Assembly (NCBI RefSeq): GCF_022809095.1
Contig: NZ_JALAZE010000001.1
Coordinates: 186,001 to 250,000, forward strand
Source: Bacillus kexueae
GTDB taxonomy: Bacteria; Bacillota; Bacilli; Bacillales; Aeribacillaceae
Direction: 5' to 3'
DNA length: 64,000 nucleotides
A program made the position numbers and the translations under genes. The notes beneath the pieces are model-generated. The model searched no databases and was not told the DNA's origin. It worked only from the letters and a program-made list of their open reading frames with translations. How positions within the stretch are numbered: position 1 is the stretch's first letter; the number at the start of each line of letters is the position of its first letter. Positions 9,842 to 19,760 of the stretch are shown one piece after another.

Positions 9842-11077
9842 ATGATGGAAAACTTTCAACAACAATTATCAAAATACGCAGAGCTAGCGATAAAAGTTGG
9901 TGTTAACATTCAAAAGGGGCAGGAATTATTGATTACAGCAAGCATTGAGGCAGCGGAACTTGTCCGAGAGTTGACGAAAAAAGCTTACGAATGTGGTGCG
10001 TCTTATGTTCACGTCGATTGGTCAGACGATCAATTAACTCGCGTTACATATGAAATGGCACCAACAGAAGCGTTCGAATCATTTCCTGAATGGAAGAAAT
10101 TACAACGTGAAGAATTAGCCAAACGTGGTGCAGCTTTTATTTCTGTCACTTCACAAAGTCCGGACTTATTAAAAGGTGTTGACGGTGAAAAAATTTCCGC
10201 TTTCCAAAAATCGGCTGGACAAGCATTAAACACATTCCGTAAATACATACAATCCGATAAAGTGAGCTGGACAGTCATTGCCGCTGCAAGCGAAGACTGG
10301 GCCAAAAAAGTATTCCCAGATGAGCGAGATGAAAATCGTCTTTATAAATTATGGGATGCTATCTTTAAAGCGACACGAGTCGATGTTGAGGACCCTGTAG
10401 ATGCGTGGAAACAACATGATCAATCATTACATGAAAAAGTGGATATTTTAAACGAAAAACGACTAAAAGCACTCCACTATAAAGCGCCAGGTACAGACTT
10501 AACGATCGAGCTTCCTGAAAAGCACCTTTGGGTAGGGGCAGGAAGCATTAACGAACAAGGGATTGAATTTATGGCCAATATGCCAACAGAAGAAGTCTTT
10601 ACCGTTCCGAAAAAAGATGGCGTTAACGGCGTTGTCTCAAGTACGAAACCGCTAAGCTACGGCGGAAACATCATTGACAACTTCTCTTTAACCTTTGAAA
10701 ACGGCCGAATCGTCGAAGTAAAAGCAGAAAAAGGTGAAGAAATCTTAAAGAAATTAGTTGAAACGGATGAAGGATCTCACTATTTAGGTGAAATTGCTTT
10801 AGTTCCACATGAATCACCGATTTCAAATTCAAACATTTTATTCTACAATACACTATTTGATGAAAATGCTTCCAACCACTTAGCAATCGGTAGCGCCTAC
10901 GCCTTTTGCATTGAAGGTGGAAAATCGATGTCAGAGGAAGAATTGGAAGCAAACGGCTTAAACCAAAGCATTACACATGTAGACTTTATGATCGGTTCTG
11001 CCGAAATGGATATCGACGGAATCTTACCAGATGGTACGACAACACCAATCTTCCGAAAAGGAAATTGGGCATTTTAA
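9842..11077 (+). CDS. ampS: Aminopeptidase, peptidase family M29 (AmpS)
   Basis: A 411-residue cytosolic metallo-aminopeptidase. The M29 signature regions are visible: an N-terminal fold beginning YAELAIKVGVNIQKGQ, then DLTIELPEKHLWVGA, the metal-ligand region FMANMPTEEVFTVP, and the C-terminal HESPISNSNILFYNTLFDEN followed by THVDFMIGS. Two Co/Zn ions are expected at the Glu, His and Asp residues of these motifs. It releases N-terminal residues from peptides. AAAGGAG precedes the ATG pair. It is transcribed alone and ends in a strong terminator beyond which the 21-bp array begins. Confidence 0.92.
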   Translation: MMENFQQQLSKYAELAIKVGVNIQKGQELLITASIEAAELVRELTKKAYECGASYVHVDWSDDQLTRVTYEMAPTEAFESFPEWKKLQREELAKRGAAFISVTSQSPDLLKGVDGEKISAFQKSAGQALNTFRKYIQSDKVSWTVIAAASEDWAKKVFPDERDENRLYKLWDAIFKATRVDVEDPVDAWKQHDQSLHEKVDILNEKRLKALHYKAPGTDLTIELPEKHLWVGAGSINEQGIEFMANMPTEEVFTVPKKDGVNGVVSSTKPLSYGGNIIDNFSLTFENGRIVEVKAEKGEEILKKLVETDEGSHYLGEIALVPHESPISNSNILFYNTLFDENASNHLAIGSAYAFCIEGGKSMSEEELEANGLNQSITHVDFMIGSAEMDIDGILPDGTTTPIFRKGNWAF

Positions 11078-11081
11078 TTGT

Positions 11082-11120
11082 GAAAAAGCGGGAGCCCTTA
11101 ATGGGTGCTCCCGCTTTTTC
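11082..11120 (+). terminator. Rho-independent terminator of ampS
   Basis: A long GC-rich stem (GAAAAAGCGGGAGC pairing with GCTCCCGCTTTTTC, small loop) starts five bases after the stop codon and ends in a T-run. Confidence 0.93.
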
Positions 11121-11172
11121 AAATTGACGACTTTCGCGAATGATTTGTTTATCTTCTGTTCGAGATTTTTTC

Positions 11173-12217
11173 TTTGCGCGAGGTTGTTAATTCTATGCGC
11201 TGTTTTGGCTTTCCTATGCGCGGGTTCGCTTCACCTATGCGCGGACTCTTCACTTCTATGCGCGCGGTCTGCTCTCCTATGCGCGACTTCGCTTCCTCTA
11301 TGCGCGCGGTCTACTTCCCTATGCGCGGACTCTTCACTTCTATGCGCGCGGTCTGCTCTCCTATGCGCGCGGTCTGCTTTCCAATGCGCGACTTCGCTTC
11401 ACCTATGCGCGCGGTCTACTTCCCTATGCGCGGACTCTTCACTTCTATGCGCGCGGTCTACTTTCCTTTGCGCGAATTCGCTTCCCTATGCGCGCGGTCT
11501 ACTTCCCTATGCGCGGATTTCACACCTCTATGCGCGCGGTCTACTTCTCTATGCGTGACTTCACTTCCCCTATGCGCGCGGTCTGCTCTCCTATGCGCGA
11601 ATTCGCTTCCTCTATGCGCGCGGTCTGCTCTCCTATGCGCGGACTCTTCACTTCTATGCGCGCGGTCTGCTTTCCTTTGCGCGACTTCTCTTCCCTATGC
11701 GCGCGATCTACTTCTCTATGCGCGGATTCAGCTTCCCTATGCGCGCGGTCTGCTCTCCTATGCGCGACTTCGCTTCACCTTTGCGCGCGGTCATCTCTCC
11801 TATGCGCGACTTCGCTTCACCTATGCGCGCGGTCTACTTCCCTATGCGCGGACTCTTCACTTCTATGCGCGCGGTCACCTCTCCTATGCGCGACTTCGCT
11901 TCCTCTATGCGCGCTCAACTCACCTTTGCGCGAATTCACTTCCCCTATGCGCGCGGTCTGCTTTCCTTTGCGCGACTTCGCTTCCCTATGCGCGCGGTCT
12001 GCTCTCCTATGCGCGACTTCGCTTCACCCATGCGCGCGGTCTACTTCCCTATGCGCGGATTTCACACCTCTATGCGCGCGGTCTACTTCTCTATGCGCGG
12101 ATTCAGCTTCCCTATGCGCGCGGTCATCTCTCCTATGCGCGACTTCACTTCCTCTATGCCCGACTTCAACTTACCTATGTGCGAACCATCCTTCCCTTGT
12201 GCGCTGATACTCGATCG
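11173..12217 (+). repeat. Array 1: 50 units of a 21-bp repeat with TATGCGCG core
   Basis: I parsed 50 consecutive units by hand. Forty-six are 21 bp, three (starting 11466, 11675 and 11967 approximately) are 20 bp and one is 19 bp. Each unit is an 8-base core TATGCGCG (variants TTTGCGCG, AATGCGCG, CATGCGCG) plus a 13-base pyrimidine-rich tail. Two tail classes alternate: class A (CGGTCTGCTCTCC or CGGTCTACTTCCC, 21 units) and class B (for example ACTTCGCTTCCTC or GACTCTTCACTTC), giving a 42-bp higher order. Identical blocks of several units recur, as in units 16-18 and 42-44, so segmental duplication has occurred. Because 21 is a multiple of three, all three plus-strand frames stay open for long stretches; I do not regard these as genes. 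Confidence 0.95.
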
Positions 12218-12232
12218 GTCTTATAACGCTAT

Positions 12233-12275
12233 AAAAAAAATGCAGAGGAAGAGTGAATCTTCCTCTGCATTTTTC
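12233..12275 (-). terminator. Rho-independent terminator of the sbtA-like gene
   Basis: A perfect stem of 17 bp (TGCAGAGGAAGA core, five-base loop) with A and T runs on both sides lies immediately after the minus-strand stop codon, separating the gene from array 1. Confidence 0.9.
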
Positions 12276-12278
12276 CTG

Positions 12279-13283
12279 TTATTGAAAGAATTTTGCGATT
12301 TCGTAATAAATCGGAATACCGATGATTAAGTTGAATGGAAATGTGACGCCGAGAGATAGGCCTAAGTAAATCGATGGATTGGCTTCGGGTACGGATGTTT
12401 TTAACGCAGCAGGTGCAGCAATGTATGATGCACTTCCTGCTAGGACACCCATTAATGTCATTCCACCTAGTGATAGACCTGCGAAGTAGCCAACTGTAAC
12501 GCCAAGTGTTCCAAATATGAGCGGTGCAATCATTCCGAATGCAATTAGTTTTATTCCATGCTTTTTCACTTCGGAAATTCGTTCGCCGGCTGATAGTCCC
12601 ATGCCTAATAAGAATAAGATAAGGACGCTACTATATAAGTCCATGAATAATGGTTCGACCGTTGGCACTGCACGCTCACCGAGTACGAGACCGATGATCA
12701 AGCTTCCTAATAATAAAAGTACACTTTTTCCAAATAAGCTTTCGCGAATGACTTCCGCATCAAACGGAAGTGCTTTATGAACGATGCCAACATTTCGGTG
12801 TGAAAGGTTTAAAACATTTTGTTTATCTTTTAAGACACTTAATAGTAATAAAGAAACGAAAATTGCTGGACTTTCCATAAGAACGACAATGGCATTCATA
12901 AAAGTTTCGTAAGATGTGCCTGCTTTCTCAAGAAAGGAAATCGCCGCTCCGTAGGTTACAATACTAATTGATCCGTAGGTTGCTGCTAGACCGATTGCGT
13001 TTTTCATATCAAGCTTTAAAAACCGCAGACCGATTAGTGTGAGGATCGGGATAATCATCCCAAGAAATAGAGCACCTAAAATCGGACCGATAACCGTTTC
13101 AAGTGAATAGTGTGAAAGCTCTATTCCACCCTTTAATCCAATTGCGATTAGTAAATAAATGCTCAACGTTTCGCTTAAAGCTGCCGGATATTTTAAATCA
13201 GACTTAAAAACAGCCGCAAATACCCCTAAGACGAAAAATAAAACGACTGGTGATAATAAGTTTTGCAAAATAATGTCACTCAT
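12279..13283 (-). CDS. SbtA-type sodium-dependent bicarbonate transporter
   Basis: A 334-residue membrane protein of the Sbt_1 (DUF897) family, about ten segments in two inverted halves. The first half contains LLIAIGLKGGIELS and the second LFLLGMGLSAGERIS, the paired motifs expected from SbtA, and GSASYIAAPAALK matches a conserved stretch near the C terminus. In cyanobacteria SbtA imports HCO3- with Na+. It follows the MpsC-like gene by 27 bases, which supports a role in inorganic-carbon supply. Length is normal for bacterial SbtA. No SbtB regulator gene is adjacent. Confidence 0.85.
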   Translation of the reverse strand: MSDIILQNLLSPVVLFFVLGVFAAVFKSDLKYPAALSETLSIYLLIAIGLKGGIELSHYSLETVIGPILGALFLGMIIPILTLIGLRFLKLDMKNAIGLAATYGSISIVTYGAAISFLEKAGTSYETFMNAIVVLMESPAIFVSLLLLSVLKDKQNVLNLSHRNVGIVHKALPFDAEVIRESLFGKSVLLLLGSLIIGLVLGERAVPTVEPLFMDLYSSVLILFLLGMGLSAGERISEVKKHGIKLIAFGMIAPLIFGTLGVTVGYFAGLSLGGMTLMGVLAGSASYIAAPAALKTSVPEANPSIYLGLSLGVTFPFNLIIGIPIYYEIAKFFQ

Positions 13284-13310
13284 TGAAACAATCCCCCCGA
13301 AAAACGAAAA

Positions 13311-13676
13311 TTAAGAAAAGGTTTTTTCATAGTTATTTTGCAATTTAAATACCATGATCCGCTCTCCTGTACGAGTGCTGATATCGGTGAAGAAACTACT
13401 AACCTCTTCACCTGTAATTTCAAAGATGATTTTTTTCAAGTCTTCTACACCCGATTCAACAAGGTTTGATCTCACCTTTTTAATCGAGAGCATGCCTTCT
13501 TTCGTTTCGCAAACTAAATATTCTGCAGGCGTTAATATCCCACGTAGGTTGACAATGATCATGTCTCGGAAAATGTCCGTTTTAACTGAAAGCGAACCTC
13601 TTCCTAAAAAGTCTTTTTCCCATTGTGTAATGGCTTTGCTAATTTCAGATTCTACAAATCCTTTCGTACGACTCAT
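13311..13676 (-). CDS. DUF2294 / MpsC-like protein
   Basis: A 121-residue soluble protein of the DUF2294 family, the domain found in MpsC of the staphylococcal MpsABC system, which has been linked to dissolved inorganic carbon uptake and membrane potential. Conserved features are the start KGFVESEISKAITQWEKDFLGRG, split here as an amphipathic helix, then MIIVNLRGILTPAE and TGERIMVFKL at the end. It is the first gene of a two-gene operon with the SbtA-like transporter. Its biochemical role is unknown; a modulatory subunit is an inference from context. Confidence 0.8.
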   Translation of the reverse strand: MSRTKGFVESEISKAITQWEKDFLGRGSLSVKTDIFRDMIIVNLRGILTPAEYLVCETKEGMLSIKKVRSNLVESGVEDLKKIIFEITGEEVSSFFTDISTRTGERIMVFKLQNNYEKTFS

Positions 13677-13700
13677 GTTTTCCCTCCAAAAAAGAATACG

Positions 13701-13738
13701 GTGTACCCCTTAAACTAGTAATAGCTTAAGAAATACAC
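13701..13738. promoter_or_regulatory. Interrupted dyad upstream of the mpsC-like gene
   Basis: GTGTA-N4-TTAA pairs with TTAA-N4-TACAC across a 12-base centre, starting 24 bases before the start codon. It could be an operator or part of a leader structure; no known regulator is matched. Confidence 0.4.
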
Positions 13739-13770
13739 CGATTTATCTTGTTCCTTCACTTATTATGTAC

Positions 13771-13828
13771 CAATTTTGTTTTTTCATAACACCAATGGTG
13801 GCATTGGTGGTATGCTAAAACAAAATTG
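13771..13828. promoter_or_regulatory. 58-bp near-perfect palindrome
   Basis: The left arm 13771-13797 and right arm 13802-13828 pair at 24 of 27 positions around the loop GTGG. The inner eight (CACCAATG) and outer twelve (CAATTTTGTTTT) are perfect. It sits between the divergent mpsC-like and CxxC-protein genes and is not followed by a T-run, so it is not a usual terminator. Confidence 0.85.
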
Positions 13829-13972
13829 CATAAGAAGCTAAAAAAATATCTCTCGGATTCACTTTTGTTACTATTAATATAGTACACTTTTGATTTTGTG
13901 TCAATTGTTTTACAATTCGATGAAACTGTCTAAGCTTTTCTTTCGTTATTCATAATGAAAGGTGTGATAGAA

Positions 13973-14278
13973 ATGAATCAAACGTGTTGCAGCTGTCATT
14001 CTTCGTTTTCCTATAAACAAATAATAGGAAATTTATTCTCTTTTAATCGCCCTCTCGTTTGTACGAATTGTGGAGCAAAACATTATATGACTAAAAAAAG
14101 CCGTTCGCATATCAGCTTGGTTCAAGGAATCATCACCGCTTGTTTTTTACTTTTTATAACATTTACAAACATTAAAGCAGTTGTCATAATTCCTACCTAC
14201 ATCCTCTTTTCCTTGCTGTATTTATTCGCTAGTCCAAGATTTGTTCATTATTCGAATGAAGAAGAACCACTATGGTAA
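13973..14278 (+). CDS. CxxC-20-CxxC zinc-ribbon membrane protein
   Basis: A 101-residue protein starting at ATG 13973, eight bases after AAAGGTG; the ATG at 13955 lacks a ribosome site. The N-terminal half has CCSCHSSFSYK and, about 20 residues on, LVCTNCGAKHYMT, the two CxxC pairs that name the TIGR04104-type family. Two membrane segments follow (about residues 46-63 and 66-82). A zinc ribbon facing the cytosol is likely. The function of this family is unknown. Confidence 0.8.
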   Translation: MNQTCCSCHSSFSYKQIIGNLFSFNRPLVCTNCGAKHYMTKKSRSHISLVQGIITACFLLFITFTNIKAVVIIPTYILFSLLYLFASPRFVHYSNEEEPLW

Positions 14279-14348
14279 ATCAATGATTTATGCTTGTCAT
14301 ACTCCCTTTCTGTTAGCACATATAGTGTATGATAGGAGGGGATTTTTC

Positions 14349-14486
14349 ATGATGGATGAACGTACTTTAGCCATTGAACAGACGAGACAATTAGTGAAAA
14401 AACGTATTCAGCGCTTTTCTTTCCAACTAGGCTTTGCCCTTTTCATCACAGCCATCCTTTTCATTCTTTCACTTGTTCAAGCTTAA
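14349..14486 (+). CDS. Small single-pass membrane protein, unknown
   Basis: A 45-residue ORF with a strong ATAGGAGGGG ribosome site eight bases before the ATG pair. The first 22 residues are charged (MDERTLAIEQTRQLVKKR) and the rest forms one membrane segment ending in SLVQA. It lies 70 bases after the CxxC protein and 57 bases before lytS, on the same strand. I do not recognise it. Confidence 0.65.
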   Translation: MMDERTLAIEQTRQLVKKRIQRFSFQLGFALFITAILFILSLVQA

Positions 14487-14543
14487 TTTTTCTATTCCGC
14501 TCATGGTAAAATAAGCATATTAAACATTAGGAGCGACAACATT

Positions 14544-16280
14544 ATGCTTATTTTGCTTTTAACAATGCTTGAGAGGATTGGCATTATTGTTACGGTTGCT
14601 TTTATTATGACGCGACTTCGGTTTTTCCGACAAATGATTCAATCAAAACAAATTACGAGAAAGCAGCAATTAATTGCTATTATCTTTTTTGGCGTCTTTG
14701 GAATCATTGGAACGTATACAGGAATTTCATTTAATGCGGAAACGCAAGAATTCAATCGTTGGATGTTTGACTTGCATCAGTCAGAGGCAATCGCCAATTC
14801 TCGCGTAATCGGTATTATTATGGCTGGCTTGATTGGTGGGTATAAAATTGGAATTGGTGCCGGTTTAATTGCCGGGCTTCATCGCTTCTCACTCGGCGGG
14901 TATACTGCTCTTGCATGCGGGATTTCCGCCATTGTTGCAGGAGCGATTGCCGCTTACTTTCACCAAAAAAAACGAGCGATTTCCATTTCTACCGCTCTTT
15001 TTGTCGGCGCCTTCGCAGAAGCGGTGCAAATGATGATTATTGTTCTGATTGCCCGTCCCTTTCACTTAGCCGTTTCACTCGTTGAAGAAATTGCCTTGCC
15101 GATGATTGTTGCAAACGGTCTTGGGTCGGCACTATTTTTACTTATTATCCAAAGTGTATTAAAGGAAGAAGAGAAAGCTGCGGCGGTCGCTGCGCAGAAA
15201 TCGCTTACGTTAGCAGAACGAACCGTTCCTTTTTTACGCGCCGGTTTAACTACAAAATCGGCTCAAGAGGTTTGCCGAATTATTTTTCGGGAAGTCGATG
15301 CTTCAGCAGTTGCGATGACGAACGAACACGTTATTTTAGCTCACGTTGGAACAGGAGATGATCACCATAAACCGAATTTTCCTATTCAAACTTCAGCGAC
15401 TCGAAAAGTGATTGAAAATGGACAAATGATGGTCTTGAAAAAACAGGAAATTCAGTGTACGGAACGAAATTGTCCGCTCGGAGCGGTCGTTATTGCTCCA
15501 CTGAAGCAGCGAGATGTTACAACAGGGACATTAAAATTTTATTTTAAGACTGAAAGTGACATTTCCCATATTACCCTTGAGCTAATCCGTGGACTTAGCG
15601 CCCTTTTAAGCCAACAGCTTGAACTTGCAGAAGCCGAATCGGCATGGCAATTAGCAAAGGAAGCGGAGATCAAAGCGCTACAAGCTCAGATTCGACCACA
15701 TTTTTTATTTAATTCTATTAATATTATTGTGTCTCTTATTCGAACAAACCCTGATCAAGCGAGACAATTACTCATTGACTTGTCAAAATTTTTTAGACAA
15801 AATTTATCTAGTACGACGAAAAGCTGGACGACCATCGGTGATGAATTAAAGCATGTCCAATCGTATTTGTCGATTGAACAAGCGCGGTTTGTAGATAAAT
15901 TAACCGTCCACTTTTCGATTGACGAACGAGCTTTCGAAACATCGATACCGCCTTTAACGTTACAACCACTTGTTGAAAATGCGTTGAAACACGCATTTAA
16001 AAATAAAGAAAAAGATTGCTTTCTTTCCATAGATATTAAGCGAGAAGACAATAAAACGATCGTTCGAATCATTGATAATGGAGAGGGGATGGACGAAGAA
16101 ACATTATCAATAATCGGAGAACAAATTATCCATTCTACTAGCAGTACTGGATTAGGCCTTTATAATGTAAACCGCCGTCTCAAAATGATGCTAGGTGAAC
16201 AATCGAAACTCATCATAAGTAGCCAGCCTCAACAAGGAACGGAAATTACCTTTACCATATTTCATAACAACTCTCTTTAG
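14544..16280 (+). CDS. lytS: LytS-type sensor histidine kinase
   Basis: A 578-residue membrane kinase. Six or so N-terminal segments form the 5TMR-LYT sensor, with the family motif RVIGIIMAGLIGGYKIG and LHRFSLGGYTA. A GAF domain follows at about residues 220-360. The histidine is in LQAQIRPHFLFNSIN, and the ATP site has LVENALKHAFKNK, DNGEGMDEE and STGLGLYNVNRRL. LytS-type kinases in Bacillus and BtsS/YpdA in E. coli respond to extracellular pyruvate and activate transporter genes. AGGAG precedes the start. It is paired with lytT 15 bases downstream. No lrgAB or pftAB genes are next to it, but a CstA-type transporter gene with LytTR-like sites lies 3.4 kb on. Confidence 0.93.
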   Translation: MLILLLTMLERIGIIVTVAFIMTRLRFFRQMIQSKQITRKQQLIAIIFFGVFGIIGTYTGISFNAETQEFNRWMFDLHQSEAIANSRVIGIIMAGLIGGYKIGIGAGLIAGLHRFSLGGYTALACGISAIVAGAIAAYFHQKKRAISISTALFVGAFAEAVQMMIIVLIARPFHLAVSLVEEIALPMIVANGLGSALFLLIIQSVLKEEEKAAAVAAQKSLTLAERTVPFLRAGLTTKSAQEVCRIIFREVDASAVAMTNEHVILAHVGTGDDHHKPNFPIQTSATRKVIENGQMMVLKKQEIQCTERNCPLGAVVIAPLKQRDVTTGTLKFYFKTESDISHITLELIRGLSALLSQQLELAEAESAWQLAKEAEIKALQAQIRPHFLFNSINIIVSLIRTNPDQARQLLIDLSKFFRQNLSSTTKSWTTIGDELKHVQSYLSIEQARFVDKLTVHFSIDERAFETSIPPLTLQPLVENALKHAFKNKEKDCFLSIDIKREDNKTIVRIIDNGEGMDEETLSIIGEQIIHSTSSTGLGLYNVNRRLKMMLGEQSKLIISSQPQQGTEITFTIFHNNSL

Positions 16281-16295
16281 AAAGGAGGAACGTCA

Positions 16296-17027
16296 ATGGC
16301 ATCTTCCATAACGGTTATGGTAGTCGATGATGAACGGTACAGCCGAGAAGAACTAACTCATCTTCTATCAAAATATGAGTTCATTCGCGTCGTTGCCGAA
16401 GCAGACTCAGGCGAATCCGCAGTAATAAAGGCAATTGAGCATCAACCCGATTGCCTTTTTTTAGATATCGAAATGCCGAAAATGAACGGGATGGATGTAG
16501 CTAAGTCGTTGCAGAACTTAAAGAAATCGCCACTTTTAATTTTTGCAACCGCATATCCTGATTTTGCAGCGGAAGCGTTTCGTTATGAAGCGGTTGATTA
16601 CATCTTAAAGCCATTTGATGAAAATCAGATCGATGAAACTGTCAAGCGCATTCAAAACCGATTACTTCCTGCTACTCCCCCACTTATAGACCAAACATAT
16701 GCAAAACTTGCGGTAGAAGGAGATGATCAAATTCATTATTTACATCCGAATGACATCTACTATTTTTACCGAGATGAACGTGTTACGAAGATTGTCTGTA
16801 AAGAGAAAGAATATAATGTCAAAACGCCGCTCAAGGAACTCGAACAACGCTTAGCTTCTTATTCTTTTTTTCGCATACATAAAAGTTATGTCGTGAATTT
16901 ACATTACGTAACGAAATTGATCCCCTGGTTTAACGGTGCTTATCAACTTGTATTACGAGACCGAAATGAACAGCTATCCGTGAGCCGAAATTACGTCAAA
17001 GCGCTACGAGAAAAGCTGGAATTATAA
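16296..17027 (+). CDS. lytT: LytT response regulator (LytTR DNA-binding domain)
   Basis: A 243-residue regulator. The receiver domain occupies about residues 1-120 with acidic pocket VVDDE, phospho-acceptor aspartate in CLFLDIEMPKMNGMD and the switch lysine in YILKPFDE. The LytTR domain is at about 140-240 with the recognisable SFFRIHKSYVVNL and QLSVSRNYVKALREKL. It is cotranscribed with lytS and ends in a strong terminator. LytTR proteins bind paired 9-mers about 21 bp apart; such repeats occur upstream of the CstA-like gene at 20263-20313. Confidence 0.94.
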   Translation: MASSITVMVVDDERYSREELTHLLSKYEFIRVVAEADSGESAVIKAIEHQPDCLFLDIEMPKMNGMDVAKSLQNLKKSPLLIFATAYPDFAAEAFRYEAVDYILKPFDENQIDETVKRIQNRLLPATPPLIDQTYAKLAVEGDDQIHYLHPNDIYYFYRDERVTKIVCKEKEYNVKTPLKELEQRLASYSFFRIHKSYVVNLHYVTKLIPWFNGAYQLVLRDRNEQLSVSRNYVKALREKLEL

Positions 17028-17058
17028 AAAGGTGCAAGTGAATTTTTGCACCTTTTTT
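17026..17058 (+). terminator. Rho-independent terminator of lytST
   Basis: AAAAAGGTGCA pairs with TGCACCTTTTTT around a ten-base loop, beginning at the lytT stop codon. Repeat copy B starts three bases after the T-run. Confidence 0.93.
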
Positions 17059-17060
17059 AT

Positions 17061-17354
17061 TGTTACAGAAAGTTTAAGTTCAATAAAGTGTTAAAGGATT
17101 CTCTTTACCGTTTTTTTGGTGTCTAGCGCAATGCGCCATCAGCTCGCGTCGCTTCGGCCCTACTGTGGCGACGGAAGCCTCCTCGCAGGTCCTCCAGCAC
17201 CCTTTCCTAAGTACTTGCGCTTTGCGCTTTTTCTGTGAAAATAAAAATTACCGATGAGCTGAATGAACAATCATGATAGGTAGATGGTAGAAAGAAAAAA
17301 CCCCGGGGAGAATAAATTTTCATGTCCGGGGTGTGAGTGTAAAATCATGTATGT
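17061..17354 (+). repeat. Terminator-linked repeat, copy B (long form)
   Basis: The element starts TGTTACAGAAAG right after the lytT terminator and extends about 294 bp to within 46 bases of the phhB stop codon. The first 175 bp match copies A, C and E. The remaining part, which includes an imperfectly spaced CCCCGG/CCGGGG hairpin followed on the minus strand by a T-run, is shared only with copy D. Copies B and D are nearly identical over their whole length in opposite orientation. This fills the gap of about 370 bases between lytT and phhB; I see no gene in it. Confidence 0.92.
17295..17332 (-). terminator. Hairpin in repeat B, likely terminator of phhB
   Basis: Read on the minus strand, CCCCGG and CCGGGG flank an AT-rich loop and are followed by TTTTTTC. 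It lies about 70 bases after the phhB stop and is part of the long repeat form. Confidence 0.65.
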
Positions 17355-17399
17355 TTCTTAACAATGCCAAATCCGTCTCTTCGATGAAAAAAATTTACG

Positions 17400-17714
17400 T
17401 TACACTGGATTCGATTTAGTCTTTGTCACTTCTTCAAATAACGTTTCGTATTGATCAGCTAACTCAAAGTCCAAATCCGTTAATCCATTCTCACTCCACG
17501 ATGAAAGCTTCAATTTGACAAGTTTATAGTCAATGGAGATAAAAGGATGATGATTGACCTCTTCCGATAAGTTTGCAATTTTTTGAACAAATTCAATACC
17601 ATCCAAATAATTTTTAAACCGGAACTTTTTTTCTATCCATTTTTCCTCTACGAGTTTCCAGCCCTGTGCTTTATGTAGAAGTTGCTGAATTTCATCAGCC
17701 TGCAATTTTCTCAT
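17400..17714 (-). CDS. phhB: Pterin-4a-carbinolamine dehydratase
   Basis: A 104-residue enzyme that dehydrates 4a-hydroxytetrahydrobiopterin, regenerating the cofactor of aromatic amino acid hydroxylases. The active-site signature EEVNHHPFISIDY with two adjacent histidines, and the downstream SWSENGLTDLDFELA, are intact. It ends in a variable SNPV tail. No phenylalanine hydroxylase gene is in the window, so its partner is not visible. It is followed on the minus strand by repeat copy B, whose hairpin can serve as its terminator. Confidence 0.92.
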   Translation of the reverse strand: MRKLQADEIQQLLHKAQGWKLVEEKWIEKKFRFKNYLDGIEFVQKIANLSEEVNHHPFISIDYKLVKLKLSSWSENGLTDLDFELADQYETLFEEVTKTKSNPV

Positions 17715-17753
17715 TATTTCTCCTCCCCTTCACAATCGTCTCTTATATTTTAT

Positions 17754-17954
17754 TCAACGGATTCCTTCACCCTTCCTTTCGTCTTTTTCCTTAATTAGCT
17801 GGTCGATTTTTTCTTCTAGTTGCTGGATCTTTTTGTTACGTTTGCGGGATGCGAAAATGAATAACACAATCCCAATCGGAATGACAAGTAAACTAATAAA
17901 CATGAACGTTTGAAAAATGATATCTCCCCAGTTAAAAGCCGACATTTGTATCAT
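17754..17954 (-). CDS. Small DUF4083-like membrane protein
   Basis: A 66-residue protein with an N-terminal NWGDIIFQTFMF segment, one long membrane helix (about residues 12-36) and a charged coiled-coil tail (KKIQQLEEKIDQLIKEKDE). The pattern matches my memory of DUF4083 proteins; function unknown. ATG 17954 follows AGGGG closely, and an ATG nine bases further in is also possible. It is 39 bases upstream of phhB and may be cotranscribed with it. Confidence 0.6.
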   Translation of the reverse strand: MIQMSAFNWGDIIFQTFMFISLLVIPIGIVLFIFASRKRNKKIQQLEEKIDQLIKEKDERKGEGIR

Positions 17955-18164
17955 CAACCCCTAATCCGAAATAAAAAAACTCTCTACTATTATAACATTT
18001 ATTGGTAGATGTTTGTTAAATCTTGTCGGCAACATTCAGGGTAAAATTCTCGTTCGTCTATCCCTTTTTTCCTATTAAGAGAAGCTCATAGTAGGAATGA
18101 AGGATTATTTTTCGAAAATTAAGAAATTATTTCGTGATTTTTCCAACAATCCATTTTACACTAG

Positions 18165-19751
<1,587 letters not shown>

Positions 19752-19760
19752 AAATAAATT

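Noticed and set aside
11173-12217. CRISPR array
   Set aside because: The conserved part is only about 8 bases, tails are recurrent rather than unique spacers, the period is too short, and no cas gene is present.
11174-12329. Long plus-strand ORFs (350, 239 and 210 codons) rich in MRAVYFP, LCARSTS or YARGLLS heptads
   Set aside because: They are the three frames of one 21-bp repeat; frames switch at the 20-bp units, there is no ribosome site, and no frame is preferred.
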